A stretch of DNA of 64,000 bases from Acidobacteriota bacterium (GCA_021851335.1 JAJZEA010000008.1:1-64000), one strand, 5' to 3'. Numbered from the stretch's first letter, positions 7,899 through 16,659 are shown. Notes: generated from the letters alone by a model not told the origin. A program made the numbers and translations.

Positions 7899-9806
7899 TC
7901 ATTTCGTGGCAGTTGTGGAGTTTGGTGTAGCGGAAGTCTTGGCCATGCCCGCCACGACGCCTTTTCCTTCTTCGATGGTCAGGATGTGATCGACGGTGGG
8001 AATGTTGAGATGTTCAATGGTGCGATCAGGCCAGTGAATCTCCACGGCGTCGATGCGGGTGGCATCGCCGAGGCCAAAGTGGAGGCGAAAATCATTGGAG
8101 GAAAGATAGCTGCCGCCGCTGAGCACATCCTGCCGCTGGCGCTCGCCATTGGCTGTCAGATACACCGTGGAACCGACAGCGTCACGTGGGCTTTTCGGTC
8201 CTCCGATCAGGTTCAGCTCGATCCAGTGATGATGGTCGGGGTAGACGTTTTTGAGCAGCACCGGAACGCCATCCATGTTGCTGATGACAACGTCGATTTT
8301 TCCATCGTTAAAGAGATCGCCAAAGGCCGCGCCACGTCCTACGCTGACGGTGGCAAGTCCGGTGCCTTCGACGGGCGGGACTTCGGTGAAGGTGCCATTG
8401 CGATTGTTCTGGAAAAGCTGCGGGCGCTGCGCATAGCTCTGCCCCCATTCCGGATGCTGATCGACCTGCGGGTAGACGTGGCCGTTGGCGATAAATAGAT
8501 CAAGCCAGCCATCGTTGTCATAGTCAAGAAATCCGTTTCCGAAGCCGACGAACGGCATGGTGGGCAGCGCGATACCGGTCTTGTAGCTTTCGTCGCTGAA
8601 GTTGCCGGTCCCATCGTTTTCAAAAAGCACTTTGTAATCGTCGGCAAAGGTGGTGCTCACCACGTCGAGATGCCCGTTGTTCTTGTAGTCGCCGAGAGCG
8701 AGTCCCATGTTGGCGATCTCGCGCCCGCCTTCGTTCACGGCAAATCCGCTGGTGTAACTGTCATCCTCAAATGTGCCGTCGTGCTTGTTGATGTACAGAT
8801 AGTTGGGCGAGGAGTCATCGGCAACCAGAAGATCGGGCCAGCCATCGTTGTTGACATCGGCAAAGACCGTGCCCAGGCCGTAGTAGCGATCCGGATCACT
8901 GACCCCTGCCTTGACGCTCACATCGGTGAAGGTGCCATCGCCGTTGTTGTGGAAGAGATGGTCGGCTTCACCCTTGAGACCGCGCGGACCACACATGACC
9001 GTGACTCCGCGAAAGACGCAGCGCGAGTAGCCCACAACCTTGTTGCCGCTTTCCGGAGGATTGTGAATGTCAAAGTCGATGTAGCCATCAACAAAGAGAT
9101 CGAGCCGTCCGTCACCGTCGTAGTCGCCAAAGGTCGCTCCCGCGGACCACCCGCCGAGCGCAACTCCGGCTTTCTCCGCAACGTCGGTAAACGTGCCGTC
9201 GTGGTTGTTGCGATACAGTCGGTTTTTGCCGTAGTTGGTGACGTAAAGGTCGGGCCAGCCGTCGTTGTCAAAATCTCCAACAACAACGCCGTACCCCCAG
9301 CGGTCATTGGTGACGCCAGCCTTCGCGGCAACATTCGTGAAGGTGCCGTCATGGTTGTTGTGAAAGAGTGCGGCCTGCGGTGCTGGGGCTTTGCCGTCGA
9401 GCGCGTCAAAGGTGGAACCGTTGACAAAGTAAATGTCCAGCCAACCATCGTGATCGTAGTCCAGCAGCGCGACACCAGGGCCTTTGGCTTCCAGAATATA
9501 TTTTTTCGCTGGTGTTCCGGCCGTGTGATGCCAGACCGTAAGACCGGCCTGCTGCGCGATGTTCTGGAAGACGATGGGACCGCTTTTGACAAATCCGCCC
9601 GCCGTGATGGGACGATGTTGCGCATCGAAAAGCGGCTTTTGCGGAGGACCGCTGGAAGAACCGCCCATCTGTTGCGCATGAACTGGAGCGAGCCAGAGCA
9701 AGCTCGCGATCGAGAGCATCCAGCAGTTTGACAGAAAAGCGAGACGGCTGCGGCGGCGCAGAATCGCGGCATGTATTCCGGCGAAGAAGACTGCAGGTCC
9801 GGTCAT
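7899..9806 (-). CDS. CRTAC1-family protein with FG-GAP/VCBS repeats and ASPIC/UnbV domain
   Basis: About 635 residues and exported, with a hydrophobic signal segment ending LAPVHAQQ. Residues about 75-520 are a series of FG-GAP/VCBS repeats of a seven-bladed propeller type, each carrying a Ca-binding DxDxDG loop such as DYDHDGWLD, DFDNDGWPD, DYDGDGRLD and DVNNDGWPD. The C-terminal segment (DAVGSTVYLTANG to the end) matches the ASPIC/UnbV domain. Such proteins are common in Acidobacteriota; their biochemical role is not established. Two adjacent ATG codons open the frame. A perfect TATAAT lies 7 nt before the second one and there is no ribosome site, suggesting a leaderless mRNA. It heads the operon with the rhodanese and TlpA genes. 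Confidence 0.9.
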   Translation of the reverse strand: MTGPAVFFAGIHAAILRRRSRLAFLSNCWMLSIASLLWLAPVHAQQMGGSSSGPPQKPLFDAQHRPITAGGFVKSGPIVFQNIAQQAGLTVWHHTAGTPAKKYILEAKGPGVALLDYDHDGWLDIYFVNGSTFDALDGKAPAPQAALFHNNHDGTFTNVAAKAGVTNDRWGYGVVVGDFDNDGWPDLYVTNYGKNRLYRNNHDGTFTDVAEKAGVALGGWSAGATFGDYDGDGRLDLFVDGYIDFDIHNPPESGNKVVGYSRCVFRGVTVMCGPRGLKGEADHLFHNNGDGTFTDVSVKAGVSDPDRYYGLGTVFADVNNDGWPDLLVADDSSPNYLYINKHDGTFEDDSYTSGFAVNEGGREIANMGLALGDYKNNGHLDVVSTTFADDYKVLFENDGTGNFSDESYKTGIALPTMPFVGFGNGFLDYDNDGWLDLFIANGHVYPQVDQHPEWGQSYAQRPQLFQNNRNGTFTEVPPVEGTGLATVSVGRGAAFGDLFNDGKIDVVISNMDGVPVLLKNVYPDHHHWIELNLIGGPKSPRDAVGSTVYLTANGERQRQDVLSGGSYLSSNDFRLHFGLGDATRIDAVEIHWPDRTIEHLNIPTVDHILTIEEGKGVVAGMAKTSATPNSTTATK

Positions 9807-9813
9807 CATCAGG

Positions 9814-9819
9814 ATTATA
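9814..9819 (-). promoter_or_regulatory. TATAAT -10 element 7 nt before the CRTAC1 start
   Basis: On the minus strand the perfect consensus TATAAT occupies 9819-9814 and is followed by CCTGATG and then the second ATG at 9806. No purine-rich ribosome site fits in this gap, so transcription would begin at or next to the start codon. No good -35 hexamer is visible at 16-18 nt. Confidence 0.55.
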
Positions 9820-9863
9820 CGAGAGCAGCGATTGATGGAGGAAACGACGCGTGCGTGACGCAG

Positions 9864-10463
9864 TCAGAAATCGCGACGACCTTCCAATGCGCGCGCCATG
9901 GAGACCTCATCGACGTACTCCAGGTCACTGCCAGCGGGAACGCCGGTGGCGATGCGCGTGATGCGCACCGAGAGCCGGCGCAGCAGCGCGGCAAGCCAGT
10001 CGGCGGTGGCTTCGCCTTCGAGTGTTGGGCTGGTGGCTAGAATGACCTCATCCACTTCGCCCGCTTCGACACGAGCCACCAGCGTAGCGATGCGAAGCTG
10101 ATCGGGTCCAACGCCGTGCAGCGGCGAGAGCGTGCCGTGCAGCACATGATAGACACCCTGATAGCCGCGGACGCGTTCAATCGAGGCGATGCTGGTCGGC
10201 TCCTCCACAACGCAGACCAGCCGCTGGTTCCGCACGGGATTGGAGCAGTACGCGCAGGGATCGACATCGGTGACGTTGTTGCAGACCGAGCACAGGCGCA
10301 GGTTTGCCTTGAGCGCGGCCAGCGCCTCAGCTAGCGCGTGCGCATCTTCTTCGCTGGCTCGCAGCAGGTGAAAGGCAAACCGCTGCGCGGTTTTGCTGCC
10401 GACGCCGGGAAGTTTTTTCAGCTCTTCAATGAGCCTGGCCAGAGGCTCTGCGTACCGCTGCAC
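9864..10463 (-). CDS. recR: Recombination mediator RecR
   Basis: 199 residues, the usual RecR length. RecR, with RecO and/or RecF, helps load RecA at single-strand gaps. Visible features are the N-terminal helix-hairpin-helix (LPGVGSKTAQR, residues 18-28), a four-cysteine zinc finger (Cys58, Cys61, Cys70, Cys73) and a Toprim domain (about 81-175; VVEEPTSIASIE and ATSPTLEGEATADWL). The start is GTG 10463 with AAGGAG eight bases upstream. It lies 31 nt downstream of the metallo-beta-lactamase-fold gene and belongs to the conserved dnaX-ybaB-recR neighbourhood. Confidence 0.97.
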   Translation of the reverse strand: MQRYAEPLARLIEELKKLPGVGSKTAQRFAFHLLRASEEDAHALAEALAALKANLRLCSVCNNVTDVDPCAYCSNPVRNQRLVCVVEEPTSIASIERVRGYQGVYHVLHGTLSPLHGVGPDQLRIATLVARVEAGEVDEVILATSPTLEGEATADWLAALLRRLSVRITRIATGVPAGSDLEYVDEVSMARALEGRRDF

Positions 10464-10494
10464 GATGCTTGCTCCTTCAACTCATGTGCGCGGA

Positions 10495-11478
10495 TCAGAC
10501 GCGCACGGTGCGATACACGATGCCGGTGAAAACATCCGGCGTCATGCCGCCTTTGCCCCATTTTGCATCGAGCGAAGCGGTGGGTTTGCGCGCGACGACT
10601 TCGGCTTCGGTGAGGCCGGATTTTTTGAGCGCGGCAACGCGGTCACGAACGGTGGACAGCATGGCATGGTATTCCACAAGCTGCGCGCGCGTGCCCAGCG
10701 GTCCGTGGCCCGGGATGATTTTTGTCTGAGCATCGGCAAGCGTGAGCGCATGGGCAGAAGCGGTAATCATACCGTCGATATTGCCGCCGGAGCTTTCGTC
10801 GATGAGCGGATAGACCCCGTTGAACCAGATATCGGCTACATGCAGAACATTGGCATGGGGAAAGTGGATGTAGATGTCTGTGTCGGTGTGCGCGGGTGCA
10901 TAGTGAGCCAGCGTGATCTGGTCCCCGTTGCGCCAGAGTGTGAGCGACTGGTCAAACGTGGTCACGGGCCAAGCCGGAGCCGGATACGCAGGCAGCGATA
11001 CGTGAAGCAGCGCAATGGACTGCGGAGTCATCAGGCGCTCGCGCGTCTTGCTGTGCGCCAGAATACGAAATCCCGCCTCGTGCATGGGCTGATTGCCATC
11101 GACGTGATCGACGTGCCAATGAGAATTGATGAGCGTGGCTGCAGGGTCTTTGCTGATGGCGTCAAGCGCGGCCAGAATGCGCGGCGCAGCCGACATGTAG
11201 CTGCTGTCGATGAGCACTTTGCCGTCCGGGCCGGTCTGCACCGCCATATTACCGCCGTAGCCCTGGAGCAGATGGATGTTGCCGGCAAGCTGAGTGACGC
11301 GAATGGGAGTCTTGGCAGCGGCGGCGCGGCTGGTGGTGCGAAAGTCTGCAGGCGCAGCCTGGGCTAGCATGCGAAGAGGCGAGATGGATGCAACTCCCGC
11401 GACAGCCGCCATGCTCAAAAACGAGCGGCGACTGGCGTTGGACATGGATGACGGCGTGGTAGCGTCTTGGTCAAGCAT
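10495..11478 (-). CDS. Tat-exported metallo-beta-lactamase-fold hydrolase
   Basis: 327 residues. The N-terminus has a twin-arginine signal (ASRRSFLSMAAVAGVA, residues 15-30). The catalytic domain carries the binuclear-metal motif HWHVDH (His120, His122, Asp124, His125), later metal-ligand candidates in the AHYAPAHTDTD segment and the HVAD strand, and a C-terminal GHG (IIPGHGPLG). This is the general MBL-fold hydrolase pattern seen in class B3-like, quorum-quenching and uncharacterised enzymes. The sequence alone does not give the substrate. Start ATG 11478 has AAAGGA six bases upstream. It is inserted between ybaB and recR, where no periplasmic enzyme is expected, and probably shares their transcript. 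Confidence 0.88.
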   Translation of the reverse strand: MLDQDATTPSSMSNASRRSFLSMAAVAGVASISPLRMLAQAAPADFRTTSRAAAAKTPIRVTQLAGNIHLLQGYGGNMAVQTGPDGKVLIDSSYMSAAPRILAALDAISKDPAATLINSHWHVDHVDGNQPMHEAGFRILAHSKTRERLMTPQSIALLHVSLPAYPAPAWPVTTFDQSLTLWRNGDQITLAHYAPAHTDTDIYIHFPHANVLHVADIWFNGVYPLIDESSGGNIDGMITASAHALTLADAQTKIIPGHGPLGTRAQLVEYHAMLSTVRDRVAALKKSGLTEAEVVARKPTASLDAKWGKGGMTPDVFTGIVYRTVRV

Positions 11479-11560
11479 GGTGGTTCCTTTCCTCTGGATC
11501 GGATTTGAGCCGGATCGGGTTTCAGTGCTGCAAACGTGCGAAAAAATGTCGTCTTCGGCC

Positions 11561-11887
11561 TCAACTGAGGCCGGGAATGCTGAGGCCGCCCAGCAGTCCT
11601 GTTAGCTGCGATTTCAGGTTCTGTTCCGCCTTGTTGCCGGCGTCGTTGACGGCGGCGACGATCAGGTCCTGAAGCATCTCCAGATCGGGGGATTCTCCGC
11701 TTAGGCTGGCAATGGCCGCGGGATCAATCTGCAGGCGCAGAAGCTGTTTCTTGCCATTCATGAGGACGGTGACGGCGCCGCCGCCACTGGCTCCCTCAAT
11801 CTGGGTCTGGCTGAGCTTGCGCTGTACTTCTTCCTGCATTTGACCGGCTTTGGAAAGCATCTCCTGAAGCTTCATCGGATTGAACAT
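11561..11887 (-). CDS. ybaB: YbaB/EbfC nucleoid-associated protein
   Basis: 108 residues from ATG 11887, which has AAGGAG six bases upstream; an in-frame ATG 45 nt earlier lacks a site. It is a small dimeric DNA-binding protein of the YbaB family, with an N-terminal helix (MKLQEMLSKAGQMQEEVQRKL) and the conserved beta core around GGGAVTVLMNGKKQLLRLQIDP. It lies between dnaX and the MBL-fold/recR pair, its normal neighbourhood, which suggests a link to replication or repair. Gly/Leu-rich C-terminal residues (LLGGLSIPGL) are typical of the family. Confidence 0.95.
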   Translation of the reverse strand: MFNPMKLQEMLSKAGQMQEEVQRKLSQTQIEGASGGGAVTVLMNGKKQLLRLQIDPAAIASLSGESPDLEMLQDLIVAAVNDAGNKAEQNLKSQLTGLLGGLSIPGLS

Positions 11888-11980
11888 GGCAGACTCCTTC
11901 CACGGGAAAATTCCGCAATCCATGGCAAGCATACGATGCGCGGCTGCGATGCGGAATGCAAAGGACGTCGGAATATGAAA

Positions 11981-13981
11981 TTATTTTGGGCGCAAATCGA
12001 TCACACTACAAATCTCGCCGTCAAAGATCTCCAGCGACTGAACAACCAGCGGATGATTCCGCGCTTCCTGGTCGATGCTGCCGGCACTGGCAACACGCGG
12101 GGTGATGGCGACAGAGGATTCGCCGGGAACGATGCGATAGCGTGTGGGCGCGCCGGACTGAGCCAGCCCCTGACGAATCAGCTTCTCCGCGGCAGCGTTG
12201 AAGGTGATGCGGATCATCGTGGCTTTGGCTGGAACCTCGATGCGCAGCGAAGCTCCGTCGGGAATCCACTGCCCGGCATCGAGTAACGTAGCCGCAGAGC
12301 TGTGGCCACCTGTTTCCAGCGCCTGAACGACGGCTTCACGCGCTGCCTCCAGTGAGAACTCTCTGGCGGAAGATGGTGTATCGGTCAAGACTGTGGAGTT
12401 CGCCATTGCCTGGATCGTCGTGATCGACTCGGAAACAGGAACGGGGAGTGACGCAGCAGCCGGCTCTGCCGCTGTCCGCTGCACAAGATGCGGCCCGACT
12501 GCGCGGGCCAGCGCGCCTTCGGTTTCGCTGAACTCTGTATGGCCGACTTCGATGCGTGTCGACTCGGAATAGACAGCGGTGGAGACGGCGATGGGCGAAA
12601 CTCGCGCAGCCGAGGATGGAGCCGGAGTCGATAAAAGTGTAGCGGAACCCGACGAAGCAAACGGCGAGGGAGATGGAGACGCCACTTGCGCGCTGGATGA
12701 CTGTGTTGAGGCCAGAACGCGCGACGCGGTCCCGGAGGGTGAGGGTGATGCGGCAGAAGCGGATCGAGGAGCCTGCGCTGCTGCTTTGACTGGGAGCGCG
12801 CTCAAACCGCTGAGAATCTGCTCCATGGGAATCAGTCGCTGAGCATGGACGAGCCGGAGCAGGCCGAGTTCCAGATGGAAGCGCTGTTCCTGGCGGAAGT
12901 TGAGATCATCAAAGGTGCGCAAGAGCAACTGAAGATTCCGAGTCAGTTCTTCCTCGCTGAACAGCTTGGCCGTGCGCGCGGCGCGGGCGCGTTCTTCGGC
13001 AGCAATCTGAAGCAGTGTGGTGTTTTCGCCCCCCAGCGAAGCCATCAAAGCATTGCGCAGGTAACGGACCATCTGGCGCGCGATGGCGACGGGACTATTG
13101 CCGCTGGTCAGCAGCCGGTCCAGTTCGTGCATGAGCGGGGCGGATTCGCCCTGTGCAATGATCTCGAAAAGTCGTTCAAGCGTTGCGTTGGGCAGAGCGC
13201 CCATCAGTTCGCGGATGAGCGAAGCTTCCAGGAAAGGGCGGTCGTTCTGACGGGGCGCAGAGGCAATGGCCTGATCCATAATAGACAGCGCATCGCGCAT
13301 GGATCCGTCGCCGGCCTCAGCCAGCAACGCCAGCGCTTCATCGTCAAAGGCGATGTTTTCGTGGGCGGCGATGGTGCGAAGCTGCTGGAGAATATCGTCA
13401 AAACGCACGGCATGGAAACTGAAGTGCTGACAGCGCGAGCGGATGGTTTGAGGAATGTTTTCCGGTTCCGTGGTCGCCATCATGAAGACAGCCCACTCGG
13501 GCGGCTCTTCCAGCGTTTTGAGAATGGCGTTGAAGGCGGCGTCGGTAATCTGATGGGCTTCGTCGAGCAGAAAGATTTTGTAGCGGTCGCGCGCGGGACG
13601 CACAGTGGCCTGACTACAGATGGAGCGAACATCGTCAATACCGCGGTTGGAAGCAGCGTCGATCTCGATGAAGTCAAAGGACTGGGTGGCTACTTCTTCG
13701 CCACCGCCTCCTGAAGAGATTTCACGGCAACTGACGCATTGCAGACAAGGTTCGACATCGGGCCTATCCAGGGATCCCACGGCGGCGCGGCAGTCCAGCG
13801 CCATCGCTAGAATGCGCGCGATGGTGGTTTTGCCGATGCCGCGATGGCCGGAAAAGATGTATCCGTGAGCGATGCGTTGCTGCTCGAGCGCATTTTTGAG
13901 CGTGCGCGTGACGTGTTCCTGACCGGCAACGTCGGCAAAGCGCTGCGGTCGATATTTTCGCGCCAGAACCTGATAGGCCAT
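11981..13981 (-). CDS. dnaX: DNA polymerase III subunits gamma/tau
   Basis: 666 residues from ATG 13981 (MAYQVLARKYRPQRF, the family's usual beginning) with GGGAG about nine bases upstream. It is the clamp-loader ATPase of the replicase. Visible are Walker A GHRGIGKT at 45-52, the zinc cysteines (Cys79, Cys82, Cys85, with Cys64 nearby), Walker B LLDEAHQ at 138-144, the AASNRGIDD motif and the SRC arginine motif (IRSRCQHF). The C-terminal third begins with a low-complexity Ala/Ser/Pro tract (roughly residues 385-470) followed by a folded tail. I see no A-rich slippery heptamer that would signal programmed frameshifting to a short gamma form. Confidence 0.97.
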   Translation of the reverse strand: MAYQVLARKYRPQRFADVAGQEHVTRTLKNALEQQRIAHGYIFSGHRGIGKTTIARILAMALDCRAAVGSLDRPDVEPCLQCVSCREISSGGGGEEVATQSFDFIEIDAASNRGIDDVRSICSQATVRPARDRYKIFLLDEAHQITDAAFNAILKTLEEPPEWAVFMMATTEPENIPQTIRSRCQHFSFHAVRFDDILQQLRTIAAHENIAFDDEALALLAEAGDGSMRDALSIMDQAIASAPRQNDRPFLEASLIRELMGALPNATLERLFEIIAQGESAPLMHELDRLLTSGNSPVAIARQMVRYLRNALMASLGGENTTLLQIAAEERARAARTAKLFSEEELTRNLQLLLRTFDDLNFRQEQRFHLELGLLRLVHAQRLIPMEQILSGLSALPVKAAAQAPRSASAASPSPSGTASRVLASTQSSSAQVASPSPSPFASSGSATLLSTPAPSSAARVSPIAVSTAVYSESTRIEVGHTEFSETEGALARAVGPHLVQRTAAEPAAASLPVPVSESITTIQAMANSTVLTDTPSSAREFSLEAAREAVVQALETGGHSSAATLLDAGQWIPDGASLRIEVPAKATMIRITFNAAAEKLIRQGLAQSGAPTRYRIVPGESSVAITPRVASAGSIDQEARNHPLVVQSLEIFDGEICSVIDLRPK

Positions 13982-14140
13982 CCGAGGGTGCTCCCAATCG
14001 GATTGTATCGTTTGCTCGATGAAGACGAAATCGTACCTGTGGATGTTGGCAGCGCGGGCATCCTGAAGTGCAGGAAAAGGCATCACATAGGCGGAACTAT
14101 CCGCTGGATAGACCGGAAAGCAAAAGGCAAGGGAGAAACG

Positions 14141-14734
14141 ATGAAGCACAGAGGATTGATTGGGGCCGCGCTGGCCTGCGTACTCACGTTGACCGCATCC
14201 GCGGCGATTCGTACCGATTTCAACCATCATGCAGATTTTGCCAAGTATCACACGTTTTCGTTCGGCAAGCTCAACACCTCCAATCCACTGGACGCAAGCC
14301 GGATCAAGCGAGTGGTTACGCGCGATCTGGAGATGCGTGGATTGCAGATGGTGCCCACAGGAGGGGATCTGGTGGTTTTCGCCACGGATAAGGTGAAAAC
14401 CGAGCATGATCTGGAAACGATGTACAACGGCATCGGCGGCGGCTGGGGTGACGGCTGGGCGTGGGGTGACGATTGGGCGGGCGACTGGGGCGATGGAATG
14501 GATGGAATGGGTGGAATGAGCACGGCAACGACAACCGAAGTGACCCAGCGTAAAGGCAAGTTTGTGCTGGATCTGTTTGAAGGCTCCAGCAAAAAGCTGC
14601 TCTTTCGTGGCGTAGCTGACCAAAATGTCTCCAATAACTCTGGCAAAGACAAGAAGATGCTGGACAAAGATGCGGATAACATGCTGAAGAAGCTGCCCAT
14701 CAAACCCGGAAAACACGGCGGAATGAAGATGTAA
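14141..14734 (+). CDS. DUF4136-family exported protein with Trp/Asp/Gly-rich loop
   Basis: 197 residues from ATG 14141, preceded by GGGAG. A signal peptide (residues 1-22, ending SAA) is followed by a DUF4136-type fold: the opening strand RTDFNHHADFAKYHTFSF, an IKRVVTRDLEMRGLQ helix and a C-terminal helix rich in Lys and Asp. Between the two halves of the domain (98-126) sits a loop made almost only of Gly, Trp, Asp and Met, which is not a usual domain element. DUF4136 proteins are predicted periplasmic or lipid-anchored proteins of unknown function. This one has no lipobox Cys. It is divergent from dnaX and followed by a hairpin terminator. Confidence 0.85.
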   Translation: MKHRGLIGAALACVLTLTASAAIRTDFNHHADFAKYHTFSFGKLNTSNPLDASRIKRVVTRDLEMRGLQMVPTGGDLVVFATDKVKTEHDLETMYNGIGGGWGDGWAWGDDWAGDWGDGMDGMGGMSTATTTEVTQRKGKFVLDLFEGSSKKLLFRGVADQNVSNNSGKDKKMLDKDADNMLKKLPIKPGKHGGMKM

Positions 14735-14754
14735 TCGACCGTCGATCGCAAACC

Positions 14755-14814
14755 ATGTCGCAGCCGTGTCGCTCTGTCCACTATGCTGGAGTGAGCCGCG
14801 GCTGCGACATTTTC
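14755..14814 (+). terminator. Terminator-like hairpin after the DUF4136 gene
   Basis: Arms 14755-14766 and 14799-14810 are perfect 12-bp complements (ATGTCGCAGCCG and its reverse complement), separated by a 32-nt loop and followed by TTTCC. The stem is strong, but the loop is long and the T-tract short. It begins 20 nt after the DUF4136 stop. Confidence 0.5.
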
Positions 14815-14875
14815 CGTTGCGAGTACCAGGCGCAAGTGCCAAGTGCGAGTTTCAGGCGCGAGTGTAAGGCAGAAG

Positions 14876-15676
14876 ATGCATGGAGTGAAAAAACGGATGA
14901 CGGTAATCAAGAGGCTTTGGCTGGTAGGGCTGCTGTGCTGCGGCGCATTGGTGCAGGCGCAAAGCGGCGGTCAGCAAAGCAACCCGTTTCCGGACCAGAC
15001 GCAGCCGACAAGACAGAATGCCCCGCCCCAGCAAGCGCCATCCAAGCCTGGCAGCGCGACTGCTCCCAACACCAGCGGCACGGAACAAAACCCATTCCCG
15101 GGTGAAGACGCCAATGCGCCTGTTATTCCCGTTGGACCTGAAGGCGCGAATCCGACCCCCAGGCACACAACACCGTCCCCGACGGTCGGCGACATCGATC
15201 CCAATGGTGATCCTGTTCGCATGCCGGAGTGGAACGATGAAGTCTCTGACCCCGCGGTGCAGGAGGCCAGTCAGGAGGCCTCGCGCGGATTTAGCTCCAG
15301 CAGCACCGGAATGCAGGACTGGAATACTCCAGACGCACCCACCGGCAAAGGCAAACACAAAAAAGGCCAGCAGGAAGACGTGGAGCAGACTCCTGCGCAG
15401 CGGTTGAAGGAAGACCTGAGCGTGGGTTCGTTTTATGAGGACCAGCGAAACTGGGTTGCTGCCGAATCGCGCTTTGCCGAGGCTTTCCAGATGAATCCGG
15501 AAGAGCCAAAAGCGTTGTGGGGACTGGCTGTAGCCGAGCAGCATCTTCAGGAGTACGCCAAAGCGCGACAGCATTATGAGCTGTATCTGAGCTATGGGAT
15601 GGACGGGCGCGAGGCGAAGGAAGCACGCACGGCTTTGAAAGAGATGCCCCGGACGGACGGCGCACAGAATCGCTGA
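14876..15676 (+). CDS. Exported TPR-containing protein
   Basis: 266 residues if it starts at ATG 14876 (AAGG six bases upstream); GTG 14843 and ATG 14897 are alternatives. The signal peptide is clear (KRLWLVGLLCCGALVQAQ). Residues about 30-165 are a disordered Pro/Gln/Asn/Thr-rich stretch with two NPFP repeats (SNPFPDQT and QNPFPGED). The last 90 residues form tetratricopeptide-like helices (EDLSVGSFYEDQRNWVAAESRFAEAF; ALWGLAVAEQHLQEYAKARQHYELYL), a protein-protein interaction surface. No enzymatic motif is visible. It is probably a secreted or envelope-associated scaffold. Function unknown. Confidence 0.8.
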   Translation: MHGVKKRMTVIKRLWLVGLLCCGALVQAQSGGQQSNPFPDQTQPTRQNAPPQQAPSKPGSATAPNTSGTEQNPFPGEDANAPVIPVGPEGANPTPRHTTPSPTVGDIDPNGDPVRMPEWNDEVSDPAVQEASQEASRGFSSSSTGMQDWNTPDAPTGKGKHKKGQQEDVEQTPAQRLKEDLSVGSFYEDQRNWVAAESRFAEAFQMNPEEPKALWGLAVAEQHLQEYAKARQHYELYLSYGMDGREAKEARTALKEMPRTDGAQNR

Positions 15677-15689
15677 AGACGCAGCGGGA

Positions 15690-16583
15690 TTAACGGAAAG
15701 CGAGTTGTAGCCACAGATGAAGCAGCCAGGCTGGAGAAAAGATCTCCGCTATGGCTGCGAACGCGAGAAAGACGCCCAGCGGGAATGACATCGTGGACCA
15801 CCCTTGATTGCTTCGTCGCTTGAGATGGAAGGGAATCCATAGCAGTGCGGCAACGGATGCGCCCAGGACTGCGACCAGGAAAGAATCAAGCATGGCTGTG
15901 AATCCAAGCCATGCACCGATTGCGGCCAGGAGTTTGGCGTCGCCGAGTCCCATCCCTTCGCGCCTGCGCACCAGCCAGTAAGTGAATCGAAGCACAAGCA
16001 CAATCGCCGCACCAGCCAGGGCTGCAAGCACAGCGGCAAGCACAGCGGCGAAGATGACTCCAGGCTTTGCTTCCAATTCCATCGCGGGAAGCACTGCGGC
16101 GAGCATCGGCGAGATGGGCAAGGGGGCAATCGAAGCGTGGAGGCCACGCCAAAGCAGACCAAGCATAATGGTCGGCCAGGTGATACGATCCGGTAGCCAG
16201 AAATGCTGCCAGTCAAGCGCCGCCAGCAGCAGCATGATCCAGCAGAAGATGGCTGAAGCCACAGCCTGAACGATCGGCGCAGGCTGTCTCACAGAGGCCA
16301 CCACGCTCATGGTCCACAGCACGGATGTGGCGATCTCCACGATCGGATAAGTCGGTGAGATCGGGAAATGGCAGAAGGAGCACCGACCGCACAACAGCAT
16401 CCAACTCAGCACAGGAATGTTCTGCCAGGCAGCCAGCGGGTGCTGGCAGCGCGGACAACGCGAGCCAGGATGAACGATGCTCATTCCCTCCGGCATACGG
16501 ATGCGCACGACATTCAGAAAACTGCCGAAGAGCAGTCCGAAAAGAGCAAAAAACGCGGGTACGGGTTGAAGCCAGGCGCGCAT
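15690..16583 (-). CDS. pilD: Prepilin peptidase / type IV leader peptidase
   Basis: 297 residues from ATG 16583; a TTG 33 nt upstream is possible and neither has a clear ribosome site. This integral membrane aspartic protease cleaves and N-methylates type IV pilin-like precursors. The N-terminal domain has the GSFLNVVRIRMP motif and cysteine pairs of the metal-binding loop (Cys43/Cys46 and Cys65/Cys68, with an extra Cys71). The catalytic aspartates are expected in LDWQHFWLPD (Asp124) and GMGLGDAK (Asp215 in the conserved GxGD). Seven to eight hydrophobic segments are visible. No pilin or secretion genes are nearby, so its clients are encoded elsewhere. Confidence 0.93.
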   Translation of the reverse strand: MRAWLQPVPAFFALFGLLFGSFLNVVRIRMPEGMSIVHPGSRCPRCQHPLAAWQNIPVLSWMLLCGRCSFCHFPISPTYPIVEIATSVLWTMSVVASVRQPAPIVQAVASAIFCWIMLLLAALDWQHFWLPDRITWPTIMLGLLWRGLHASIAPLPISPMLAAVLPAMELEAKPGVIFAAVLAAVLAALAGAAIVLVLRFTYWLVRRREGMGLGDAKLLAAIGAWLGFTAMLDSFLVAVLGASVAALLWIPFHLKRRSNQGWSTMSFPLGVFLAFAAIAEIFSPAWLLHLWLQLAFR

Positions 16584-16659
16584 GGGGCTATGCGCAGTGT
16601 AATGGTTGAAGCACAAGCTTCGACAGCGGAGAGGTGGGGGAGACGCTTCGCTGGCGGGT

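Noticed and set aside
11981-13981. Programmed frameshift in dnaX giving gamma and tau
   Set aside because: I found no A-rich slippery heptamer in the coding strand of the C-terminal third.
13982-14842. N-terminal extension of dnaX by 287 codons
   Set aside because: The extension reads through the divergent DUF4136 gene in antisense and has no similarity to DnaX. The motif MAYQVLARKYRPQRF at 13981 is the true start, with a GGGAG site.
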